64,000 nucleotides of DNA. It comes from Xanthomonas sp. F10. Lineage in GTDB: Bacteria > Pseudomonadota > Gammaproteobacteria > Xanthomonadales > Xanthomonadaceae. Under the pieces are notes generated by a model. The model worked only from the letters and a program-made list of their open reading frames with translations, had not been told where the DNA came from and did not search any database. The translations under genes were made by a program, and so were the position numbers. The stretch covers positions 992,001 through 1,056,000 of the forward strand of contig NZ_JACHNP010000002.1 in the NCBI RefSeq assembly GCF_014206815.1, given 5' to 3'. Below, piece by piece: positions 27,591 to 35,135 of the stretch (positions within the stretch are counted from its first letter, which is position 1; the number at the start of each line of letters is the position of its first letter).

Positions 27591-30470
27591 TCAGAACCGC
27601 TGGGTGTATTGCATGAACAGGTAACGGTCGTAGTCCAGCATCGGATCGATCGACGAAGAGCTGTTGTTGGTCAGCGAGTAGGTGATCGGCGGCTGCTTGT
27701 TCCAGATGTTGCGAGCACCCACGGTAACCGCGCCGTTCCAGGGGGCCGACCAGGTCATCGAAACGTCCTGATAGGTGATGGCTCCCTTCTTGTTGGCGCC
27801 CACGCCACCGCCCCAGCCGGCGTTGGGCGTCTGGTAGTTGGGCTCGTTGCACTCTTCGGTGTACTGGCAGAAATCGCGGTAGCCGCCGTAGTAGCGCAGG
27901 TTCCAGCTGGCCGACAGGTCGCCCTTGACCCAGTTCACGCCGAGCGTGGCCCGAACGCGCGGGTAGTTCCAGTAGCCCGCGTAGTCGTTCCAGGGGCTGC
28001 CCTTGTCGCTCTGCTGCCGGAACGCAACCAGGTAGTTGCTGTCCAGTCGCAGCGAGAACTGGCCGACCGCGAATTCCGGCAGGCGATAGTTCGCGACGAA
28101 GTTGTAGCCCTCGGTTTCCAGCGCACCCAGATTGGTGTTGCCGCGGCTCAGGCTGACCACCTGGCCGGTGGCCGCATCGCGGGTGTAGTTACAGAACGAG
28201 GTGACGCCGTTGTAGCACTGGTTCAGCACATAGGTCGCGCTGACCGCGGTGATCACGTTGGAGATGCTGATCTTGTACCAGTCGAGCGAGAAGTCCAGGC
28301 CCTGCACCCAGTGCGGGCTGAAGACCAGGCCGACCGTGCGGGTCTTGCTGTACTCAGGCTGCAGCTCGGCGTTGCCTACGCCGGCCTGGAACGCGGAGTT
28401 GCTCTGCGTTTCGCGGGCGCTGACCGGCCTGCCGGCGTTGTCGGTCTGGCGGAAGTTCGGCGAGAGGCCTTCCGACGCGCAGCGCGCTGCGACGACGGGA
28501 GTGGACAGCTGGCCGAAGCGCGCATCGCACGGGTCGGTGAACGGATCGAAGGACTGCGAGCCGCCGCCGAAGGTGTCGTCCAGGGTCGGGGCGCGGAAGC
28601 CCTTGCCGTAGGTGCCACGCACCAGCAGATCCTCGACCGGCTTCCAGGTCAGGCTGAACTTGCTGTTGGTGGTGTTGCCGAACCGGTCGTAGTCCGAGTA
28701 GCGGCTTGCCACGTCGAACGAGAGTTCCTTGGCGAACGGCACGTCCTTCAGGACCGGAATCATCAATTCCAGGTAGGCTTCGTTGGTCTTGTACTTGCCC
28801 GTCGTCGGCGCGGCGGCCAGGTCGGTGGTGTAGCCCGCGCTGGAGAGCTGGTCCGGGTAGTCGTAGCCGCTGACTTCGCGGTGCTCGACACCTGCGGCGA
28901 ACGCGAACTCGCCTGCCGAACCCGGCATGTCGAACAGGCCGCCGGTGATGTTAGCGAAGTACTGCTTGCTCACGCTCTGCTGGGTGGCCTGGCCGAGGGT
29001 GCTGATGTACTTCAACGCATCGGCGGTGGACGCGGACGGGCCGCCGAGGATGTTGAACGGCGTGCACTGCCCGGCAGCCAGGCCGGTGCCCAGCGCGATC
29101 GGGTTCGCCGCGGTGCCGCACTGAACGACGCCCTGTGCATTCAGGAAGGACGGTCCCAGGGCCTTCTGCAGCGCCAGCAAGTTGATGTTGCCGGTGCTGA
29201 TCTGGGTGACGTCGTACTTGTTGTAGTTCATGCCGACGTCCCAGTTCCAGCCATGGGTGCCGACATTGAACGCGCCTTCCAGGGCGGCGTCGAAGTGGAA
29301 GCTCTTGACGTCGTTTTCCGAAACGCGCGGGATCTCCGTGATGCGACGGAACCACGAAGTGATGTCCTGGCCGACCGGGTTGTAGTAGCTCTGGCCGCTG
29401 ATGGAGACCGGGAACGTACGCTGGGATGTCGCATTCAGCGGGTAGCCGCCGACCTGGCGCGTGGAGTTGCGCTCGGAGTACATCGCCGTCGACTTGAAGG
29501 TGATGTTCTCGTTGATATCGAAGCTGCCGGAGGTGAAGACCGACTTGGTCTCATTGCCCTGCGCCAGCATCATCTGCTGGGTGACGTTGAAGCGATCGTC
29601 GGTGGTCAGGCCATTGTGGTAGTTGGCGAGGCTGCGCGAATCGGCGCCGACGCCGTTGCCGTCCCACGAGCCGGTATGGTTCAGGACGTAGGTGCTGCCG
29701 TTGTAGTTGAAGCGACCCCACGGACCGGTGGCGCTGAGGCCGTCCAGCGGGTGGCTCGGCCCAAAGGTGGTGCGGGTCAGTTCGCGGTCCTTGGCGAACA
29801 CCGGATCTTCCTTGGTGTAGCTGGCGCCGAACACGAGCGAGGAGTGGTCGCCGCTGGCGCCCAGGGTGATCGAGTAGGACTGCTTCTGGCCGTCGCCGCG
29901 GCCGTTCTGGCCGAACAGCGCCGAGGCTTCGGCACCTTCGAAATTCTTGCGCAGGATGATGTTGACCACGCCGGCCACGGCGTCGGAGCCGTAGATCGCC
30001 GAGGCGCCGTCCTTCAGCACTTCGATGCGATCGATCAGGGCGCTCGGGATGGTCGACAGGTCGGTGTAGCCGGCCAGGCTGGAGGTCCAACGCTTGCCGT
30101 TCACCAGCACCAGGGTGCGCTGCTCGCCCAGGTTGTACAGGTTGACGTACTGGCCACCCTGTTCGGCGTTCGAGGTCAGCACCGCTGCCTTGCTGAACGT
30201 CTGGGTGCCAGAGACGGTGAGGTTCTGCAGGATGTCGCCGACGCTCACCAGGCCGGACTTCTTGATCTCCTCAGAGGACACGGTGAAGACCGGCTGGGCG
30301 GTCTCGACGTCCACGGAACGGATGCGCGAACCGGTGACTTCGATGCGATCCAGGTTGGTGGCGCCGCTGCCGTTCGCGTCCTGAGCGACGGCTGCGCCAG
30401 CGGTGCCACCGGCGCCCACAACAAGCGCGAGCACCACTGCATCACGCAGTGTGTTGGTCTTGCAATTCAT
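27591..30470 (-). CDS. TonB-dependent receptor, second
   Basis: This is a 959-residue outer-membrane transporter. A signal peptide of about 28 residues ends AAVAQD. A TonB box-like LDRIEVTGSRIRS follows, then a plug domain with GDILQNLTVSG, LVNGKRWTSS, IPSALIDRIEVLKDGASAIYG and GVVNIILRKNFEG, then a large barrel ending in YTQRF. The IEVTGSRI and DGASAIYGSDAVAGVVNI motifs place it in the large group often associated with peptide, polyphenol or unknown ligands; substrate cannot be assigned. Disulfide-prone cysteines lie in extracellular loops (NQCYNGVTSFCN, FCQYTEECNE). A palindrome overlaps its likely promoter. The next gene upstream encodes a small barrel with a related C-terminus. Confidence 0.93.
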   Translation of the reverse strand: MNCKTNTLRDAVVLALVVGAGGTAGAAVAQDANGSGATNLDRIEVTGSRIRSVDVETAQPVFTVSSEEIKKSGLVSVGDILQNLTVSGTQTFSKAAVLTSNAEQGGQYVNLYNLGEQRTLVLVNGKRWTSSLAGYTDLSTIPSALIDRIEVLKDGASAIYGSDAVAGVVNIILRKNFEGAEASALFGQNGRGDGQKQSYSITLGASGDHSSLVFGASYTKEDPVFAKDRELTRTTFGPSHPLDGLSATGPWGRFNYNGSTYVLNHTGSWDGNGVGADSRSLANYHNGLTTDDRFNVTQQMMLAQGNETKSVFTSGSFDINENITFKSTAMYSERNSTRQVGGYPLNATSQRTFPVSISGQSYYNPVGQDITSWFRRITEIPRVSENDVKSFHFDAALEGAFNVGTHGWNWDVGMNYNKYDVTQISTGNINLLALQKALGPSFLNAQGVVQCGTAANPIALGTGLAAGQCTPFNILGGPSASTADALKYISTLGQATQQSVSKQYFANITGGLFDMPGSAGEFAFAAGVEHREVSGYDYPDQLSSAGYTTDLAAAPTTGKYKTNEAYLELMIPVLKDVPFAKELSFDVASRYSDYDRFGNTTNSKFSLTWKPVEDLLVRGTYGKGFRAPTLDDTFGGGSQSFDPFTDPCDARFGQLSTPVVAARCASEGLSPNFRQTDNAGRPVSARETQSNSAFQAGVGNAELQPEYSKTRTVGLVFSPHWVQGLDFSLDWYKISISNVITAVSATYVLNQCYNGVTSFCNYTRDAATGQVVSLSRGNTNLGALETEGYNFVANYRLPEFAVGQFSLRLDSNYLVAFRQQSDKGSPWNDYAGYWNYPRVRATLGVNWVKGDLSASWNLRYYGGYRDFCQYTEECNEPNYQTPNAGWGGGVGANKKGAITYQDVSMTWSAPWNGAVTVGARNIWNKQPPITYSLTNNSSSSIDPMLDYDRYLFMQYTQRF

Positions 30471-30586
30471 TAGCTCTCTCTCCGAAAGATGGGGTAAAGC
30501 CCAAGGTTGCCTGTGGGCGGAATCGAAAGCGCGATTCCAAATCCCTTCAGGGTGCCTGGATGTTAGCCCGGTCGGAGGAAGAATTA

Positions 30587-30611
30587 AAGTACCGTTAACG
30601 AAGTGGTACTT
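30587..30611. promoter_or_regulatory. inverted repeat AAGTACC-11 nt-GGTACTT upstream of the second receptor
   Basis: Seven-base perfect arms surround a centre that itself contains GTTAAC. On the minus strand a -10-like TTTAAT (30588-30583) abuts it. This is a plausible operator for the receptor 117 bp downstream. The region 30471-30690 holds no gene. Confidence 0.55.
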
Positions 30612-30690
30612 TTATGTGATTTCAGAGAAAAATCACCTTCCATCACGTTGCTTCGTGACAGGTGCGGCCAGCGCGGCACGCTATGGCGCG

Positions 30691-31578
30691 CTACAGATCC
30701 TGCTCGTAGCGCACATAGGGGATGGTCCCCTCTTCGGTGCTGATGTTGTTCGGCGAGAACGGGTTCTTGCCGCGGGTGATGACGTTCTCGGCGCCGACGG
30801 TCAGCTGGCCGCTCCACGGGGTGCGCCAGGTCAGGCCCACGCCCAGGCCGGTCCACTTGCCCGGCTGTCCGGGGGCATCGACGACGCGGCCGATGACGTT
30901 GGCGCTGAACGAGCCGTAGCCGCCGCCGATGCTCAGGCTCTTGCTGTCCCAGCGGTCGAGCATGGCCGGGGTGGCGTCGGCGATCGGCACCAGGCGGGCC
31001 TTGGCGTAGGTGCCGCCGATCGACACGAAACCCTCGCGGCCGATGTTCTGCTGCGCGAAGACGGTCAGGTCGTTCTGTTCCATCCGCATCGACGGCGTCT
31101 TGTTGGCGCCGGCCAGCCAGGCGGGGAGGTTTTCGCGACCGGTGCCGGCCGACAGCGACAGGCGCCCGCCGGAGCGGTTGAAGGTGGTGGTGGCGGCGAC
31201 ATGGTGGCCGGTGCTGCCGTCGTCGTCGCCCAGGCTGGCCAGCATGCAGTGGCTCGCCAGCCCGCTGATGCTGCTGCCGCTGGCGCTGTTGCACAGCAGG
31301 CCCAGCGAGTCGCCGGAGGACAGGCCGAACGCGGCATCCAGGGAGTTGCGGCCGAAATGCCAGCGCGCCCCGACCGCCTGTTCGCCAGTGGGTTCCAGGT
31401 ACAGCAGCGCCTCGACCTTGCCGCTGCCCTTGTTCCAGACCGGCAGCACGGTACGGTCCTGGCCGTTGGCCGGCTTGCTCTGCGCGTGCGCGCCCGTGCT
31501 CGCCGCAAGGGCGATCAGCAGGGCGAGCGGTAGGCGCAGGAAGGGTCGCATCAGCAGTCTGAGACTTGGGGCGGGCAC
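30691..31578 (-). CDS. small outer-membrane beta-barrel-like protein, unrecognised
   Basis: A 295-residue secreted protein that I do not recognise. A signal peptide (to about residue 33, GAHAQ) is followed by alternating short amphipathic strands (GGRLSLSAGTG, EGFVSIGGTYAKARL, KSLSIGGGYGSFSANVIGRV, WTGLGVGLTWRTPW). The last 45 residues (GLTWRTPWSGQLTVGAENVI...) resemble the corresponding end of the TonB receptor next door (SMTWSAPWNGAVTVGARNIW...). A small barrel of perhaps 10-12 strands, without a plug, is inferred. It ends in Leu rather than Phe. GTG at 31578 has GGGAA upstream; an ATG nine codons later (31551) is the alternative. Confidence 0.7.
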   Translation of the reverse strand: MPAPSLRLLMRPFLRLPLALLIALAASTGAHAQSKPANGQDRTVLPVWNKGSGKVEALLYLEPTGEQAVGARWHFGRNSLDAAFGLSSGDSLGLLCNSASGSSISGLASHCMLASLGDDDGSTGHHVAATTTFNRSGGRLSLSAGTGRENLPAWLAGANKTPSMRMEQNDLTVFAQQNIGREGFVSIGGTYAKARLVPIADATPAMLDRWDSKSLSIGGGYGSFSANVIGRVVDAPGQPGKWTGLGVGLTWRTPWSGQLTVGAENVITRGKNPFSPNNISTEEGTIPYVRYEQDL

Positions 31579-31666
31579 GAAAGTTCCCGCCGGACAGGGT
31601 GGTTGATGCTAGTGGGTTTATGTTTCTTTAACAAGTCGGACTCCCCGGTCGCGACGCGCATTTCCG

Positions 31667-32560
31667 CTAGTGCAAGCGCTCCGAGGACGTCGGTTCAGCC
31701 TGCGTTACGGCAAACAATACTCCGAATTCCGTCAAGGGGAAGTCATAGTGGCGGCCGCAGAATTCGCAGCGGATCTCAACTTGGCCGGTGGCCTCGGCCG
31801 CGGCCCGCGCTTCTTCCTCGCCCAGCGAGCGCAGCATCGCCGCCACCCGTTCGCGCGAGCAGGAGCAGCCGAAGCGCAGCGGGCGGTCGCCGAGCAGTTC
31901 CGGGGTCTCCTCATGGAACAGCCGGTGCAGCAGGGTCTCGGCGGGCGTCGCCAGCAGTTCGGCCTCGCCGACGGTTTCGAACAGCGCACCGGCGCGGTTC
32001 CAGCCGTCCTCGTCGCCGGCGTCGCCAGGCAGCTTCTGCAGCAGCAGGCCGGCGGCATGGCTGCCGTCGGCGGCCAGGATCAGCCGCGTCGGCAACTGTT
32101 CGGACTGGCGGAAGTAGTCCTCGAAGGCTTCGTCCAGCTCGGCCGAGGACATCGCCACCAGACTCTGGTAGCGCTGCGGTTCGCGCGGGTCCAGGCCGGG
32201 GTTCTCGATGGTGATCGCCAGCAGGGCGTCGTCGCCGAGGGCGCGCAGGTCGCGCGGCGCGTCCTGGCCTTCGCTCAACTGGACGATGCCGCGCAGCGTG
32301 CCGGCCGCGGTGCACTCGGCGAACAGGGTGCGCAGCGCGCCCTGGCTGCGCAATTGCACCGACAGGCGCCCGTCGACCTTGGTGTGGCCGGTGAACAGGG
32401 CCGCGGCGACGCAGGCCTCGCCCAGCAGTTCGGTGGCCGCGGCGGGGTAGCTGGCCGGCGCCAGGATCTCGCGCCAGGTGTCGTGCAGACGTACGTGCAC
32501 ACCGCGCACACCGGCGCCGGGTAGCAGGAAGCGGGTCAGACGATCGTCGGAAGAATGCAT
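31667..32560 (-). CDS. hslO: 33-kDa redox-regulated chaperone Hsp33
   Basis: This 297-residue holdase chaperone is activated by oxidation and unfolding of its zinc centre. The N-terminal domain starts [20 protein letters not shown], a family hallmark. The C-terminal redox switch has the four zinc cysteines as C232-x-C234 and C265-x-x-C268. The length is normal. ATG at 32560 is chosen over the longer open frame, which is shadow coding from mtgA. It is divergent from mtgA with about 80 bp between starts. Confidence 0.95.
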   Translation of the reverse strand: MHSSDDRLTRFLLPGAGVRGVHVRLHDTWREILAPASYPAAATELLGEACVAAALFTGHTKVDGRLSVQLRSQGALRTLFAECTAAGTLRGIVQLSEGQDAPRDLRALGDDALLAITIENPGLDPREPQRYQSLVAMSSAELDEAFEDYFRQSEQLPTRLILAADGSHAAGLLLQKLPGDAGDEDGWNRAGALFETVGEAELLATPAETLLHRLFHEETPELLGDRPLRFGCSCSRERVAAMLRSLGEEEARAAAEATGQVEIRCEFCGRHYDFPLTEFGVLFAVTQAEPTSSERLH

Positions 32561-32641
32561 TGCGGCCTCGCTGCGCATGGGAAGATGGCGACCGCACGAG
32601 AGTGGATCGTCATGGTGGACCAGATCGAAGAGAGCATAGGA

Positions 32642-33385
32642 ATGGGGGCGGCGCGCCGCGATGCAAGTGGCGCTGCGCCGGCGCGTCCACGGGCCAGGCG
32701 CTGGCGGCGCTGGCTGCTGCTGGCGCCGCTGGTCTTCGTGCTGGCGAGCGTGTCGCAGGTCCTGCTGCTGCGCTTCGTCGACCCGCCGTTCTCGGCGATG
32801 ATGCTGGAGCGCCAGCTCGGCGCCTGGGCCGGCGGCGACTGGTCGTACCGCATCGCCTACGATTGGCGCGATACCGCGCAGATCGCGCCGAGCCTGCCGA
32901 TCTCGCTGGTCGCCGCGGAGGACCAGCGCTTTCCCAGCCACCATGGCTTCGACCTGGACGCGATCGAGAAGGCGCGCGACCACAACGCACGCGGCGGGCG
33001 CCTGCGCGGCGCTAGCACGATCAGCCAGCAGGTCGCCAAGAACGTCTTCCTGTGGCAGGGCCGCAGCTGGCTGCGCAAGGGATTGGAGGCGTGGTACACG
33101 GTGCTGATCGAGGCGTTGTGGTCGAAGCAGCGCATTCTCGAGGTGTACGCCAACGTGGCCGAGTTCGGCGACGGCGTGTACGGCGCGCAGGCGGCGGCGC
33201 GCAGCTTCTGGAACAAGGACGCGGCGCAGCTGACCCCGGCGCAGAGCGCGCTGCTGGCGGCGGTGCTTCCGGCGCCGCAGCGCTACAACGCCACGCGTCC
33301 CGGCCCCTATGTGCAGGGGCGGGCCAACTGGATCCAGCGCCAGACCCGGCAACTCGGCGGCCCGGCCTACCTGCAGGCGCCGTAG
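32642..33385 (+). CDS. mtgA: monofunctional peptidoglycan glycosyltransferase MtgA
   Basis: A 247-residue inner-membrane GT51 enzyme that polymerises lipid II glycan strands without a transpeptidase domain. A cytoplasmic basic N-terminus and one transmembrane helix (about 25-45) lead into the catalytic domain. The GT51 motifs are [12 protein letters not shown] (catalytic glutamate), [29 protein letters not shown] and [20 protein letters not shown]. The start is ATG 32642 (MGAARRD); an in-frame ATG ten codons earlier (32612) is possible. A repeat pair follows the stop. Confidence 0.95.
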   Translation: MGAARRDASGAAPARPRARRWRRWLLLAPLVFVLASVSQVLLLRFVDPPFSAMMLERQLGAWAGGDWSYRIAYDWRDTAQIAPSLPISLVAAEDQRFPSHHGFDLDAIEKARDHNARGGRLRGASTISQQVAKNVFLWQGRSWLRKGLEAWYTVLIEALWSKQRILEVYANVAEFGDGVYGAQAAARSFWNKDAAQLTPAQSALLAAVLPAPQRYNATRPGPYVQGRANWIQRQTRQLGGPAYLQAP

Positions 33386-33389
33386 GCCT

Positions 33390-33516
33390 GAAGCCCCTCT
33401 CCCACCGGGAGAGGGGTTGGGGTGAGGGTACGGCCGCACGTGCGCATTGAGGTTCGGCGGCAGGCGCACCCTCATCCGCCCCTTCGGGGCACCTTCTCCC
33501 AGTGGGAGAAGGGAGG
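33390..33516. repeat. pair of inverted dispersed hairpin repeats
   Basis: Left: CCCCTCTCCC/GGGAGAGGGG hairpin plus TTGGGGTGAGGGT (33390-33430). Right: the reverse-oriented, diverged copy with CACCCTCATCCG and CCTTCTCCCA/TGGGAGAAGG (33468-33516). The two together make a larger palindrome between mtgA and the glycosyltransferase and could also act as a terminator. Confidence 0.8.
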
Positions 33517-33582
33517 AGTTCCCTTTTGCCAGGCGATGCCCCGCCGCTGGTGAACGCGCAGGCCGCTCCGTACCATCCGCCG

Positions 33583-34605
33583 ATGGAATCCGAACGTCTC
33601 ACTGTCGTCGTCACTGCGTTCAACGAGGCGCAGACCCTGCCGCTGCTGCACCCGCGCATCCTCGCCGCGCTCGACGCCGTGCCTGGGCTGGAGGGGCGGG
33701 TGCTGTACGTGGACGACGGCAGCCGCGATGCCACCTGGGAGACGATCCAGGCGCTGGCCGCGTCCGATCCGCGGGTCGGCGCGCTGCGCCTGTCGCGCAA
33801 CTTCGGCAAGGAACTGGCGCTGACTGCGGGCCTGGACTGTGTCGAGCGAGGCGCGGCGATGCTGCTGGATGCCGATGGGCAGGATCCGCCGGAGCTGATC
33901 GGGCAGTTCGTGGCGCACTGGCGCGCCGGCTACGACGACATCTATGGCACGCGCCTGGTGCGCGAAGGCGAGGGCTGGCTCAAGCGCGGCACCGCGGCGC
34001 TGTTCTACCGGGTGATCGGGCGGCTGTCGAAGACGCCGATCCCGGCCGATACCGGCGATTTCCGCCTGCTGTCGCCGCGCGCGCTGGCCGCGCTGCGGCA
34101 GTTGCGCGAGCGCCACCGCTTCATGAAGGGGCTGTTCGGCTGGATTGGCTTCCGCCGCCTGGCGGTCCCGTACCGACGCGCGCCGCGGCTGGCTGGGCGC
34201 AGCAAGTTCAGTCTGTGGCGGCTGTGGAATTTCGCCCTGGACGGCATCACCGGGTTCTCCACCGCGCCGTTGCGGGTGGCGACCTACCTGGGGCTGGCCA
34301 CGGCGGTCGGTGCCTTCCTGTTCGCGATCTGGGTGGTGGTCAAGGCGGCGCTGTGGGGCGATCCGGTGGCCGGCTGGCCGACGATGATGGCGGTCATCCT
34401 GTTCCTGGGCGGCGTGCAGCTGATCGCGCTGGGCCTGATCGGCGAATACCTGGGCCGGCTGTACGAGGAATCCAAGCAACGCCCGCTGTACCTGGTGGAG
34501 ACCTGGCGTGCACCGGGCGAAGGAGTATGCTCGGCCGTGCGATCCAGCGAACCGGGAGGCAGCGATGCGCACGGTACGGCAGGTCTTGAGCGAAAAGGGC
34601 AATGA
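33583..34605 (+). CDS. GT2 family polyisoprenyl-phosphate glycosyltransferase (GtrB/DPM1-like)
   Basis: A 340-residue GT-A-fold transferase with two C-terminal membrane helices (about 228-255 and 265-295). The nucleotide-sugar motifs are VVVTAFNEAQTLP, LYVDDGSRDATWE and LLDADGQDPPELI (DxD). TGDFRLLSPRAL and GRSKFSLWRLWNFALDGI are typical of bactoprenol glucosyltransferases and ArnC-like enzymes. It should transfer a sugar from a nucleotide donor to undecaprenyl phosphate at the inner membrane for export; the sugar is not predictable. No flippase neighbour is present. The ATG at 33583 has no clear ribosome-binding site. Its last 41 bp overlap the next gene. Confidence 0.88.
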   Translation: MESERLTVVVTAFNEAQTLPLLHPRILAALDAVPGLEGRVLYVDDGSRDATWETIQALAASDPRVGALRLSRNFGKELALTAGLDCVERGAAMLLDADGQDPPELIGQFVAHWRAGYDDIYGTRLVREGEGWLKRGTAALFYRVIGRLSKTPIPADTGDFRLLSPRALAALRQLRERHRFMKGLFGWIGFRRLAVPYRRAPRLAGRSKFSLWRLWNFALDGITGFSTAPLRVATYLGLATAVGAFLFAIWVVVKAALWGDPVAGWPTMMAVILFLGGVQLIALGLIGEYLGRLYEESKQRPLYLVETWRAPGEGVCSAVRSSEPGGSDAHGTAGLERKGQ

Positions 34606-34993
34606 GATCCACGCGGTCGCGCCGGACACGGCGGTGATCGAGGCGCTGCGGCTGATGGCCGCCAAGGGCATCGGCGCGGTGCTGGTGATGCAGGACGGAC
34701 AGCTGTCCGGGATCCTGTCCGAGCGCGACTACGCACGCAAGGTGGTCCTGCAGGACCGCTCCTCGGCGACCACGCCGGTGCGCGACATCATGAGCAGCAA
34801 GGTGCACACCGTGGACCCGTCGCAGAGCGTGCAGCAGTGCATGCAACTGATGACCGGGCAACGCATCCGCCACCTGCCGGTGGTGGACGCCGGCCGCGTG
34901 ATCGGCGTGATCTCGATCGGCGACCTGGTCAAGGCGGTGATCGAGGAGCAGCGCCAGGAACTGGATCAGTTGCAGGAGTACATCAGGAGCTGA
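34565..34993 (+). CDS. CBS-domain protein
   Basis: A 142-residue cytoplasmic protein composed of two CBS motifs forming one Bateman module. The first is about residues 6-62 (VIEALRLMAAKGIGAVLVM, GILSERDYARKVVL); the second is about 70-130 (VRDIMSSKVHTVDPSQSVQQ, IRHLPVVDAGRVIGVISIGDL). Such modules bind adenosyl ligands. The ATG has GGGAGG seven bases upstream, well inside the 3' end of the glycosyltransferase gene, so the two reading frames overlap by 41 bp. The partner it regulates is unknown. Confidence 0.92.
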   Translation: MRTVRQVLSEKGNEIHAVAPDTAVIEALRLMAAKGIGAVLVMQDGQLSGILSERDYARKVVLQDRSSATTPVRDIMSSKVHTVDPSQSVQQCMQLMTGQRIRHLPVVDAGRVIGVISIGDLVKAVIEEQRQELDQLQEYIRS

Positions 34994-35135
34994 GATTGGG
35001 GAGTCGGGATTGGGGATTCGTAAGAGCGGGGGCGCGCGTGCGCCGGTTGCGCCGCGCGAATCACCCATCCGGATCTGGCGGTGATCCGGCAGCCTGCTTT
35101 TGCGAATCCCTAATCTCGAATCCCGAATCCCGCGG
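34994..35135. repeat. second GGGATTGGGG/GAATCCC palindromic element
   Basis: Left arm GATTGGGGAGTCGGGATTGG (from 34997) and right arm GCGAATCCCTAATC... (35101-35133) are inverted and flank an unrelated GC-rich centre. The architecture is the same as 12519-12698 but without the REP copy. Confidence 0.75.

Noticed and set aside
27534-30473. 979-codon open frame antisense to the second TonB receptor
   Set aside because: Same compositional artefact; no recognisable domain, and the receptor on the other strand is unambiguous.
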